Positions 47,240-57,002 of a stretch of 64,000 bases of DNA are shown piece after piece (position 1 is the first letter of the stretch; each line of letters starts with the position of its first letter). Origin of the DNA: Ligustrum vulgare. Lineage: Eukaryota; Streptophyta; Magnoliopsida; Lamiales; Oleaceae. Under the pieces are notes generated by a model that was given only the letters and a program-made list of their open reading frames with translations, did no database searches and was not told where the DNA came from. The DNA lies in NCBI GenBank assembly GCA_963555705.1, contig OY743189.1, positions 1,753,501 through 1,817,500 of the forward strand. The letters run 5' to 3'. The position numbers and the translations under genes were made by a program.

Positions 47240-48394
47240 GGAAATGGTAAAACCTACCCGAGACCTACTACTCACTTAGCCCAAGCCTAAAAACCCATTT
47301 CAGCCACAGCCATATCAAGAAATATACTTTTATTGTTACTCGATCTTTTCCCTACCAATCTATTCACAGAACCAGGTCCTTGAGCGCCGATTCTTCACCA
47401 CAACCGACTTCCTCACCACAGGTATTCCAATTCACTAGACCAGCGTAGCCACGCAACCCATCCCTTCACGGCTTGTTTAAGATCACCGAATCCAACCCAT
47501 TTTTTTCTTGCCTGAGACTGCGCTGGAACCGACCATATCCGCAACTCACAATGTCACAGTTGTAGCCACCACGCATTGTTAGCACACACCGTATTGCATA
47601 TCACAGGTAAGCTTCCCTTTTCCGCCTCTTCCAAATTTTGTGGCTCGAGTGTTGAACCTTGTTTTACTATCCGAATGTGACATGGTGTAAGGGGATTCTG
47701 TGTTGTTAATTTGCATGTTGTGTGGTTGTGATTTTGGGAGGATGGGGTACACGATTTTGATTGATAATGGAGGTGTGAACTCATGCACATTAGATGTTCG
47801 ATATTGTGTTTGTGTGAACTATCCCAAATTTTCCGCTGAATATTGAAGCCGACAAGGTGGCTTCTGCCATTCATCGATTTTTTTTGCAATTGAGGGGGGT
47901 AAGTGAATGGTATGATTAGGGTGTAAGTGAACAATATGATTAGGCTTTACATTGTTGTGGATGGATTCACCATACAAGGAGCTAGAAATCGCCCTCTACA
48001 TATTAAGATATGATTTTGGAGAAAAATGGAGAAATTTTTCTATTACCTGCTTTTGTGATTTACTAACTTCCCACCTCTTTGCCTCCATAACTGGGAAACA
48101 AGATGGTGAGGAAATGGTCACTTTAAAAATTTGATTATCATATGTTCTTCGGATGAATAAAATATAATTACCTATCTTGAACCTATCTACATGTTTTTTA
48201 TGTGTAGGTTGCTGGTGTTGATCTTTCTGTGTTAATTACCAGTTGTCAGTGCAAATGCAATTAATTTATTAGAGTAAGTAGTGCCTAAAACCAAGTCTCT
48301 CGTGCTTTGATGCTCTCTAATCTGTCTTTTGAATTGAATGCCTTACAAAAGTATTGAATGGAAATTTGTTTACTTCACCCGACTTGTGCAGAAT
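47239..48394. other. Unassigned segment between CACTA end and hAT frame
   Basis: May be CACTA interior or hAT 5' region. It contains intron-like sequence and short frames only. I recognise no transposase domain here. Confidence 0.35.
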
Positions 48395-48792
48395 TATCTT
48401 CAACTCAGGTATACTCCTTACTGTAGAAATACATTTCGTGCAGACACCGTAAAATTATATAACAAAAGGAAAAAAACTACCATTAAAGCCTTAAAAACAT
48501 ATAATACTGTTATTTCGTTTACATCTAATTTATGTTATATTGCTGCCACAGCTCATAACATCGATAATCTTTGGATTTTACACAAAAAAATTATTGCATT
48601 TAGATTAGTAGAATATCCTCATAATGCCGCTAACATATATTTAGTTTTAAAAGGGATTATACAAGAATTCAGTATGCAAGATATGATTCGTAGTTTTACT
48701 TTAGATAATGCTAGCGTTAATAAGGTTGTTATTGATAAATTTGTTTCTGATTTTAACCCTGCATTTGATAGTTTATTTTTTCACCAACGTTG

Positions 48793-49586
48793 TGATGAGG
48801 TTCGAAGCGCGGAAGAAACGCCGGAAAGTTCCGAACTCAGGTTGTGGTTGGACGGATGAATCTTGACCCGATATTCACGACGCGATGACTCGACGATGCG
48901 GAATAAAGAACCACGACTTTCGAAACGCCACAAGGATTTGCCCAATCTCCTTGATAAGTCTCTGATTTGAACGCCACAAATATTCTAGCAAATATTTGAT
49001 AAGTTCTGGATGAACGCCACAAGATAATCAATCTTGATAAGTTTGGGTTTGTAATGTGAATCCACACATTAAACAATTGAAAAACATTCAATCTCTGTTT
49101 TATTTAATCATCAAAGTCTTAATTTACAATGAATTAAAAAGGCGTATAAATAAGCAAAATAAAACCTTAATCGCTAATTTACTCAAAATAGAATTCTAAC
49201 TAACCTAAAATAGCTAAAATAGGAAAAGGAAATAAAATATACGAAAATCTGGGAAAAATCTGATCCGTTAATACGTCACGGCCATAAATACCAGGCTTAC
49301 GGCCGTAAGCCCTTCTCTGGTCCAAAGTTGATACCGAAGTTACGGCCGTGAAGAATTTGTTACGGCCGTAAGTCATGTTCTACCAAAAATTGCGATAGCT
49401 GCGTTATGGCCGTGATTCCAACTTTTACGGCCGTAAAAGGTCAGCTGCTTAATTTTCCGGTTCTTTTCGACACTGTTTGATCTTCAAAGCTCGTCGAACC
49501 TGTTGAATTCTTGTTTTGGCTTGAATAATTATATTTTCCCGTCAAGCCTGCTATGACTCCGATTGTCGAGGGTCCGGATCACATCA
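48793..49586 (-). repeat. 3' LTR of the hAT-nested element (complete)
   Basis: 794 bp; on the minus strand TGATGTGATCCGG to CGAACCTCATCA. U3 (49275-49440) holds six TTACGGCCGTAA-like palindromes, including perfect ones of 16 bp (49295-49310) and 18 bp (49422-49439). Confidence 0.93.
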
Positions 49587-49598
49587 TACCCTCCTTCT
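49587..49598 (-). promoter_or_regulatory. Polypurine tract of the hAT-nested element
   Basis: On the minus strand AAGAAGGAGGGTA directly precedes the 3' LTR. Confidence 0.85.
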
Positions 49599-50570
49599 TT
49601 AGGATGATTCGTCCCGAATCATAGCTTTGTTCATGAATGCAACTGCTCCCCCTGGATCAAACGGAAAATTATTGCTTCCATGCCAGTGGGATGCCCAATA
49701 GTATTTTGTAACTTGGGTTACATGAATGGATTGAAGCTCAAGCTTGAATTGCCATGATTGGTGTGACTCAAGCTCCCAAGTGTAAGAAATCTGCAAGAAA
49801 GAATTAAATAGAATGGGGAGGGACATGTTAGCTTCATGAGGTACAGGGTATGGATCCTTGTATTCATGATAAACCACCATCTCCACTTCTTTTTTAAGAA
49901 CCACGAGGCCCTCCTCTTCACCTCGTTCTTCCTTTGCATTTTCAACAACATTTTCAAAATTTTTACTTTCAAACTCGACCACATCTTCTACCTCCAGATT
50001 TTTATCACTAATTTCATGCACTCCCCCAACGGTATTCAAATGTGGATCTACCAATTCAAAGCTCAAAATTTGAACTTCTACCCCAACTTCTAATTCCTCA
50101 TCATATTTTGGAGTTTGTTCACATAACTCCACGTTTTCAACTCCTACCACAAAGTTCGGGGTCTCTTCCACTAATTCATGCCTCAAGCCTCCCTCATTTT
50201 TTTCAACTTTCATATCCCGAGGCTCAACATGATTTTCACTCTCTTCTAACCATTTAATTACCGCATTTCGTTTCTCCTCCTTTTTTCGCAATTTAACCAA
50301 ATATTTTCTTTCTGCCTCCCGTTCACACCTCAATCTTTCCTCATAAATTTCTTTTTGAATTTTCAAAATTGCTTTTGGATCAATCTCAGCTCCTCTCTTA
50401 ACCCCGATTCCATCCCTAGGTTTAGGATCACGCCTATAATCACTACGATTTGCTTGAGATCGCCCCTTTTTCAATTTCCCTTCCCTTTCATCTAATTTAT
50501 CCGACATAACCAAAGCTTCATTCAAAAATCTCCACATACGATCTTTGGCGTTTTCATGGGAATTGGACAT
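49599..50570 (-). CDS. Charged 323-residue protein of the hAT-nested element, unknown
   Basis: Open from MSNSHENAKDRMWRFLNEAL to the stop just before the polypurine tract; an upstream in-frame Met (50618) would add 16 residues. The N-terminal third is strongly basic and probably helical (LDEREGKLKKGRSQANR, then ILKIQKEIYEERLRCERE and KYLVKLRKKEEKR). The middle is acidic (VEDVVEFESKNFENVVE, KEERGEEEG). The C-terminus has aromatic/His residues (SHQSWQFKLELQ, WASHWHGSNNFPFDPGG) and ends NKAMIRDESS. No zinc knuckle, protease or polymerase motif. The frame is intact in a young element. I do not recognise the family; a highly derived Gag-like or coiled-coil protein is possible. Confidence 0.75.
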   Translation of the reverse strand: MSNSHENAKDRMWRFLNEALVMSDKLDEREGKLKKGRSQANRSDYRRDPKPRDGIGVKRGAEIDPKAILKIQKEIYEERLRCEREAERKYLVKLRKKEEKRNAVIKWLEESENHVEPRDMKVEKNEGGLRHELVEETPNFVVGVENVELCEQTPKYDEELEVGVEVQILSFELVDPHLNTVGGVHEISDKNLEVEDVVEFESKNFENVVENAKEERGEEEGLVVLKKEVEMVVYHEYKDPYPVPHEANMSLPILFNSFLQISYTWELESHQSWQFKLELQSIHVTQVTKYYWASHWHGSNNFPFDPGGAVAFMNKAMIRDESS

Positions 50571-50980
50571 TGTGAAATTTTTTTGTGGACGGACACAGAA
50601 AAAGAATAATGAGAACAAAGGATCAAGAAATTCAAGAAAATGGTTCTTGAATGGATTTTTTTTTTTTTTTTAATTTTAGGATGAATTTTCGGAATAAATA
50701 AAATAATAAAAATAAAATAATTTTTTTTTATAAATCCGAAAATTTAACAACGAACACGACAAAACAAACGGAACTTAATTCGGATAAGAATTAAGCAAAA
50801 AAAACACTTTTGAATTTTGTTGGATTTTTATATGGATCAAACAAAGAAAACATTTACTGGCACGAAGAACAAGAAAATCAAGAAAAGAAAGACTCAACAA
50901 CAAGATATGGATGATTTTTATGGGACTCGATGATAGACATAAAAATCAAACTGGATAGAAAAACCTGAATTCAGAGTCCA

Positions 50981-50992
50981 GCTCTGATACCA
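50981..50992 (-). promoter_or_regulatory. Primer-binding site, initiator tRNA-Met
   Basis: On the minus strand TGGTATCAGAGC lies two bases after the 5' LTR, an exact 12-base match to the initiator tRNA-Met complement. Confidence 0.93.
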
Positions 50993-50994
50993 AA

Positions 50995-51567
50995 TGATGA
51001 GGTTCGAAGCGCGGAAGAAACGCCGGAAAGTTCCGAACTCAGGTTGTGGTTGGACGGATGAATCTTGACCCGATATTCACGACGCGATGACTCGACAATG
51101 CGGAATAAAGAACCACGACTTTCGAAACGCCACAAGGATTTGCCCAATCTCCTTGATAAGTCTCTGATTTGAACGCCACAAATATTCTAGCAAATATTTG
51201 ATAAGTTCTGGATGAACGCCACAAGATAATCAATCTTGATAAGTTTGGGTTTGTAATGTGAATCCACACATTAAACAATTGAAAAACATTCAATCTCTGT
51301 TTTATTTAATCATCAAAGTCTTAATTTACAATGAATTAAAAAGGCGTATAAATAAGCAAAATAAAACCCTAATCGCTAATTTACTCAAAATAGAATTCTA
51401 ACTAACCTAAAATAGCTAAAATAGGAAAAGGAAATAAAATATACAAAAATCTGGGAAAAATCTGATCCATTAATACGTCACGGCCGTAAATACCAGGCTT
51501 ACGGCCGTAAGCCCTTCTCTTGTCCAAAGTTGATACCGAAGTTACGGCCGTGAAGAATTTGTTACGG
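50995..51567 (-). repeat. 5' LTR of the hAT-nested element (truncated)
   Basis: Same sequence as 48793-49365 of the 3' LTR, but it stops at GTTACGG (51567), in the middle of a TTACGGCCGTAA palindrome, and hAT sequence follows. About 221 bp of U3 is missing. Confidence 0.92.
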
Positions 51568-52565
51568 ATGTATCACATAGATGGAACTCTACATACCTTA
51601 TGTTACACTCATGTGAAAATTATGATAAAGTTATTTCAATGTATTATAATGGTAGACATATGTATGGATCTGACCATAATTTAGAAGACTGGGAATGAGA
51701 AATTGCATTCTGTGTAAAAAGATTTTTAAAAGCCTTTTATGATGCCACAAATGCATGCAGTGGTGTTTATTACCCAACATCTTTACTTGTTTTACATCAC
51801 TTTTTTCATATTGCACAAACATTCAATCAATATAGAAATTTGTCAATTTTTAATGATGTAGTCAGCTCCATGGAGTTAAAATTTTGCAAATATTGGGAAG
51901 AATTACCTTCTTTATTTTTTTTAGCATCGGTGATGGATCCTCGATTAAATTTAATGGGCACTAAGGTTATTATAAAGGGAATTTCACAAAATTTAAATAT
52001 AGAATTATCACATGTTAATGCAGAATCTTTATTATGTGAAATGTACAATTATTATACTGCAAAAAAAGATCAATGTAGTTCTAATTCCCAAACTAATGTT
52101 TCCCAAAGTACTCCAATGCATTCTAATTCTTTAAGGGACTTTATTAACACAAATGCAAGTACTCCCTCAATTAGTTCCAGTGGAAACACATCTAGATCGA
52201 TAGGTGGTACAAACGTTGAAATTCCATTTGAATTAACTAGGTACATGTGTGTGGACGTTCGCAGTGTTTTAACACCACAAGAATTAGAGAATTTTGATGT
52301 TTTAACTTGGTGGAGGTGTAATGAAAGGCAATATCCAGTTGTAGCAAAAATTGCACGTGATTTACTAACACCTCCGGTGTCCACCGTGGCATCGGAGGCT
52401 GCATTTAGTTTAGGTGGTAGGATTTTTTCAGACGAACGATCAAGACTAAAGGGAGACATATTAGAGACTCTTGTATGCTTGAAGGATTGGGAATGTGCAG
52501 ATTTACGATTTCAAGATAAAGTTGACAGCATCATGGCCGAGGACTTGGAGCAATATTTAAGATAG

Positions 52566-54061
52566 AAGAAATTGTAAGTTTTTAAAAATCATTTTGTGTA
52601 ATTTAAATTATTATGTTTTTAAAAAAATTGTACACGAATTTTTTTATTCATGTACAATTTTTAATTCGTGTACAATTTTTAACTCCGCCTATGTTGATCA
52701 TAGCCGGTCCCAAGCCCGAAAAAAGGAGAAGGGTTGTAACTTGTAACCTTTATTGAATATATATAAAACAATTAATAATTTAGTATAGATAGACTTTGCG
52801 AAATTTACGTTTACATTTTTATTAAATCTTATATTTGATATTTTAACTACATTTATTGTGCACAATTCATTTAAGTAATTACAATTCATATTCATTCGCC
52901 GCATTTGACAAAAAAAAAAAAAAAAAGGGCCGGCCTGGCTTGGCTCGAAGAAGCTCTAGCCGAGCCTCAAATTTTTGGCCGAGCTTTGGCTCGGCTCGGG
53001 CCAAAAAAAGCTCGATCCTTGATGTTCGGCTCACGGCTCGGCTCGTTGACATACCTAGGTGGTGGAGTGGAGCTCGCGCGCGGCGTGCAGAAGCCAGAAC
53101 TCTAGAACCAGCAAAAGCCAGAATAGAATCCAACACTTGAGCAAGGTCTGGATTCGAGTCGAAAGTCACCGCAGTCCGCAAGGTAGCAGACGACAACTGA
53201 GCTGTGGAGGCTGAAGCAGGCGAGTAGCGGGCCAGCAACTAGGGTTTGTACGTTTTCTTAGGAGTTGGGGGAGAGATTGGAGAGGGACAGAACTGAGGTA
53301 TGGGAAATAGGACTGGAGAGACGATAATGGATTATTGGTCGTGTAGGTGTAGAGCTAGCTGTGTTAGATTTGTTATGGGCTATTGGTTGAAATTTGGGCC
53401 GAGCTAAGCAAGATTTTGGACTGAGTTACTCATCAATTTTTTATTTTTTTTACTGGATCTGAGCTATATCAGTACTGGGCTGCAGCCCAGTACCGTCCAT
53501 TAGTAAATCCACCCATGGCGTTAGCGTCGATGGTTGGCAATTTCTGGGAGTTTCATTTTGTATCAGATAATTTGGTCATGGGTGAGGAATTGATTTGAAT
53601 TGAGTGGAGATTGGTGGGTAGTTAGAGTATGGGTCCGGTTTGTTGTGTTATATTATTAATTAAATTGAATTTGCACATGATTGATGCATAAAATACTTAC
53701 AAACTTGTTTTTTGAATTGTTGATTTTAAGAACTTGTTGTGATGTAATTACCACTTATTTATTTTTAATTTTTCCAGTATAAAATGTCCATCCAACCTTT
53801 TTTTACGTGGGCCTTTTAGTATAAAATGCTCAATTTCTCCAAGATATAAGGTTTATTTTGAGCCTTAAGAATCACAAGTGCAACTCGCTATATACAAGAG
53901 ATATTATTGTTTAGTAACTCCAAGTTGCTATATACAGTAGACTAAATTGAGCAAGTTGAATACGACGGAGGTGGGCAGCTAAAGTCAAATCTTTGTCGTA
54001 AGAGAAATCACGAAATTGATACATTGCTTCCATTGACGAAAGTATTGGAGATAAGCTATCT
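52566..54061. other. hAT 3' flank and GC-rich subterminal block
   Basis: 52605-52682 repeats TTCGTGTACAATTTTTAA-like units. After an A run (52910-52926) a GC-rich block, 52930-53058, repeats GGCTCGGCTCG and ends GTTGACATACCTA. Blocks like this are common near hAT ends, so this may be the 3' end of the element. 53060-54061 shows no gene. Confidence 0.45.
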
Positions 54062-54535
54062 ATGGCTTATGCTGCTCTACTTTCAGTTGCTCAAAAGCTA
54101 CAAGAAATCCTGAATTCTCATGATGAATCCAAACAGATCCCACAATCCCATCTTCTTCACGAAAAGCTTAGCTATTTGTTGTCATTTCTGGAAGCGAATA
54201 TTGAAACGACGATTTTATCTTTGGAAGGAAGAATCAGAGATGCAGCATATGAAGCGGAAGAGATAATTGAATTACATATGACAAAACAGATCCTTTTAGT
54301 ATCTGGAAGTCATGGAGTAGTCAAAAGTTGTTTTGGGGCTGGGACTCAGAAGATTTACGAACAAGAGAATTATGAACAAGGCTTACAGAATGTAATAGAA
54401 AAATTTAATCCCATCTTGGAAGAGGTGGAGAAGATGAACGTACAAGGACAACCTTCTAAACTTGAAAGCAGGATGGATGGAATTGGTAAGACGAAACTCG
54501 ATCACCATATTTATAGCATAATCTTATTGTTCTAA
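54062..54535 (+). pseudogene. R1-like CC-NBS-LRR (NLR) fragment
   Basis: The N-terminus of an R1/R1B-type resistance protein: MAYAALLSVAQKLQEIL, LLHEKLSYLLSFLEAN, LEGRIRDAAYEAEEIIELHM (the coiled-coil domain), LQNVIEKFNPILEEVEKMN. Right after this the frame reads RMDGIGKTKLDHHIYS, a degenerate P-loop (normally GMGGIGKTTLA). The linker between the coiled coil and P-loop is shorter than usual, so a deletion probably joined them. The frame stops at 54533-54535. No further NB-ARC motifs or leucine-rich repeats follow. Full-length relatives are intracellular immune receptors; this one is a remnant. Confidence 0.85.
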
Positions 54536-54796
54536 TAGTTTCATATCTATCTGTCATCTTGCTGTGAATTAGTTTTTATACTAACAAACTGTGATTACTT
54601 ATATATTTTCACACTACCCAAGGCAAAACCAATCTTGGGCCCTTCCTTCTTGTGGCTTAAAATCTGTAAACAAAGAGGGTACTTTTGCCTCAGTTTTGAA
54701 GATAATGGGTTTACTCCTCCTCCCTCCCTCTCTCCCCCTACACTGTTTATGCAAAGTGGAATATTAAGACTTAAGAGGCAAAGTTTTTTGTCCTAA
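54536..54796. other. Spacer
   Basis: No NB-ARC continuation and no other gene seen. CT-rich stretch at about 54715-54740. Confidence 0.4.
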
Positions 54797-55106
54797 TGAT
54801 GCAACGTCAATGAAGGAATTAACGCGAAAACAATAAAAAAATAATGAAAAAAATCTACAATCCACAATGAATAAGGAATAAACTCAAAGTTTTATTAATT
54901 GAAAGATATGAAAAACAAAGAATTAACCCTCTATTTATAAGGTTATAAAACATATAATCTATTCTAAATCAACTAGTAAAGCATAAAGTTTATTATAAAT
55001 CAACTAAATTGAAAGAATTCAAAATAAACAAAATAACACAAAATATTAAAAGACTGTTTTCGACATCTATATGAACTCATATGGCTCTAAAATCACTCAT
55101 ACATCA
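54797..55106 (-). repeat. LTR fragment related to the receptor-kinase insertion
   Basis: On the minus strand it starts TGATGTATGAGTG, like the LTR at 23236 (TGATGTATGAC). It shares in order AAAACAGT(C/G)TTTTAATATTTTG, TTTATGCTTT-CTAGTTGATTTAGA and AGAGGGTTAATT. It ends CGTTGCATCA. About 310 bp, shorter than either LTR at 23236-25512. The flanking 5-mers CCTAA and CGGCA do not match, so no target duplication is visible. Confidence 0.75.
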
Positions 55107-57002
55107 CGGCAAAGCAGTGTATCTTATTCGCCTCGTCATTTTTTTTTCGAAAATATATTATGTGATATCTTACTATATATAAAAGATTGAATGTACAATT
55201 GGCGCTATTCATCCAATTCAATTACAATTAAATTGACATTATTCATCTAATCCAATTGCAATTAAACATTATTTATCCAATTTAGGCACTATTACAATTG
55301 CAATTAAATACTATTCATCAAATTTAAACATCATTCATCCAATTAAATACTATATGAGGGCAACAACTGGATGCAATATTTTTATCCAATTACAATTAAA
55401 CACTATTCATCCAATTTAGACACTATTCATCAAATTAAACACTTTACAAAACAATCTCAAGTTACATAAATAGAAATAATTTCCCAAAAATAAAAATTCC
55501 TTTGTTTCACGAAAAAAGAAACTTTACATAAGAAAATATGGGAAGTCGGTAGTAGCCGGGAAATTCTAGTGACTCTTCTTGTGGCGGTGGCACTTGGCAG
55601 CGGCGACGGGTCTTCTTCAATGGAAGAGCAGACTACATGAAGGTGCCTTCTACGTCATTTTCTTTGTAAAGGGCGCTCTAGCTTTTTTTATTTTATCCAA
55701 ATTGGTGTTTAAAATTAGTTTGCCAAACATAGGCCAAATTATTTTGAAGAAACAGAAATTGATGTAATAATTAACTTGAAGTAGAAGCCGCCCACTATTT
55801 TTAAAACCACTCCGTCATAACTTCCGCCAATTTTAAAAACCACTTCATTCATAATTTCAAAAAAATATTGTAACTGCAAAAAAGTTCAAAATAAAAATAT
55901 AAATTTTTTGTCGAAGATTCTGTTCAAAATTGAGAATCCAGTCAAAATTGACAGAATCTCAATTTCATTAATAATAAATAAATAAACTAGTTCCACACTC
56001 GTACGATACACGAACATATTTAATTGACAAAGTATGATGTATTAACATGAAATAATGAGAAAAAATTAATAAAAAGTAAAAATAACGAGTGTCAATTTCA
56101 ATAATAATAAAAATTGTATTATGAAGAGTATTAACATTAGTCGTCAAATCTCTTATTCCGAATTGAACTTGTATCATTTTGAATCTAATTGGACTTGTAT
56201 CATTTTCAAGAGGCCTAAATGTGGGTAGAAAAACTTTATTTCTTTATAGCTCCAACATCAATGTCGACATCAATTATGTTTCGATTAAATCTCTTACAAA
56301 TAAGCCTAGTACCATTACACAAACCTTTGGATGACTTTATTTTTATCAATAAAATAATAGGACAAATTGACTTCAAGACTAAGCCTTTGTCTCGGACCGT
56401 TTATTTAGCCAAAAATTTAAGTTTTCTACGGTAAAAGGCAGTCCACAATTGTGGGAGCTAGAGAGAAAAATGTTGTGAGCCCCGCAAGAAGTCAAAAATA
56501 CTGTATAAAAAATTGTTAAATAAACGGTCCCAAACAGAGGCTAACTATCAATATTTTTTGTACAAAATCTGATATTCTCTAGAAACATCTCTCTATTGTA
56601 ATTAATTATAATCAACTACAAGTTTCTCCTTCATCATTGAGCAATAACATGACAAATACTGTCCACTGCAAGCTCAAGTTTCTTTACCAATGATAATTTA
56701 AATAGTAATAATAAGTATTTTGTTATTAAGAGTATTGAATAGATGGAAATCCATATTCAATTGACAATTGAAATTGAAGTAAAATCTGGACAGAATTGAG
56801 AGCTTAGCTCTTCGATTAAGTTTTATTTTTGGTTCTTTGTTATTTATGGTGGAGCTGGGGTGAAGAGATTACAAAATTTGCTTTAGGTTCAAGAATAAGT
56901 GTTATATTCATCACATCAATGTAGTAGATGGTCCTTTCTTGCTCAAAAAGAATTAAAGAATATAGTCTACTTGTTCTAACTTCTGATACATTCAACAGTT
57001 CC
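55107..57002. other. AT-rich spacer with degenerate repeats
   Basis: 55190-55445 is a degenerate array of CACTATTCATCCAATT(TA)A-like units alternating with CAATTACAATTAAA. 56150-56210 repeats GGACTTGTATCATTTT. No gene recognised. Confidence 0.5.

Larger units (their letters stand above)
48793..51567 (-). mobile_element. Young non-autonomous LTR retrotransposon inside hAT
   Basis: Minus-strand element: 5' LTR 50995-51567 (truncated), primer site 50981-50992, one 323-codon frame, purine tract, 3' LTR 48793-49586. There is no protease, RT or integrase. The two LTRs differ at six positions by eye over about 573 bp. The target repeat expected at the left is CGTTG (48788-48792); the right copy has been deleted together with about 221 bp of LTR and part of the hAT. 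Confidence 0.92.
48395..52565 (+). pseudogene. hAT transposase (RICESLEEPER-like), split by retroelement
   Basis: First part 48395-48792: CRNTFRADTVKLYNKRKK, then TAHNIDNLWILHKKII, then SFTLDNAS (catalytic aspartate region) and FFHQRC. It is cut there by an LTR element. It resumes at about 51568 with VSHRWNSTYLMLHS, a TGA after EDWE, YPTSLLVLHHF, LASVMDPRLNLMG and the C-terminal hATC dimerisation domain (DVLTWWRCNERQYPVVAKIA, VSTVASEAAFSLGG, LKDWECAD), ending at 52565. The residues expected between HQRC and the RWNST motif, usually several dozen, are missing, as is the N-terminal BED finger. It is a dead copy. Similar proteins include domesticated DAYSLEEPER/RICESLEEPER, but the stops argue against domestication. 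Confidence 0.9.

Noticed and set aside
52856..53238. Ala/Arg-rich frames on both strands
   Set aside because: Produced by the GC-rich GGCTCGGCTCG block near the putative hAT end.
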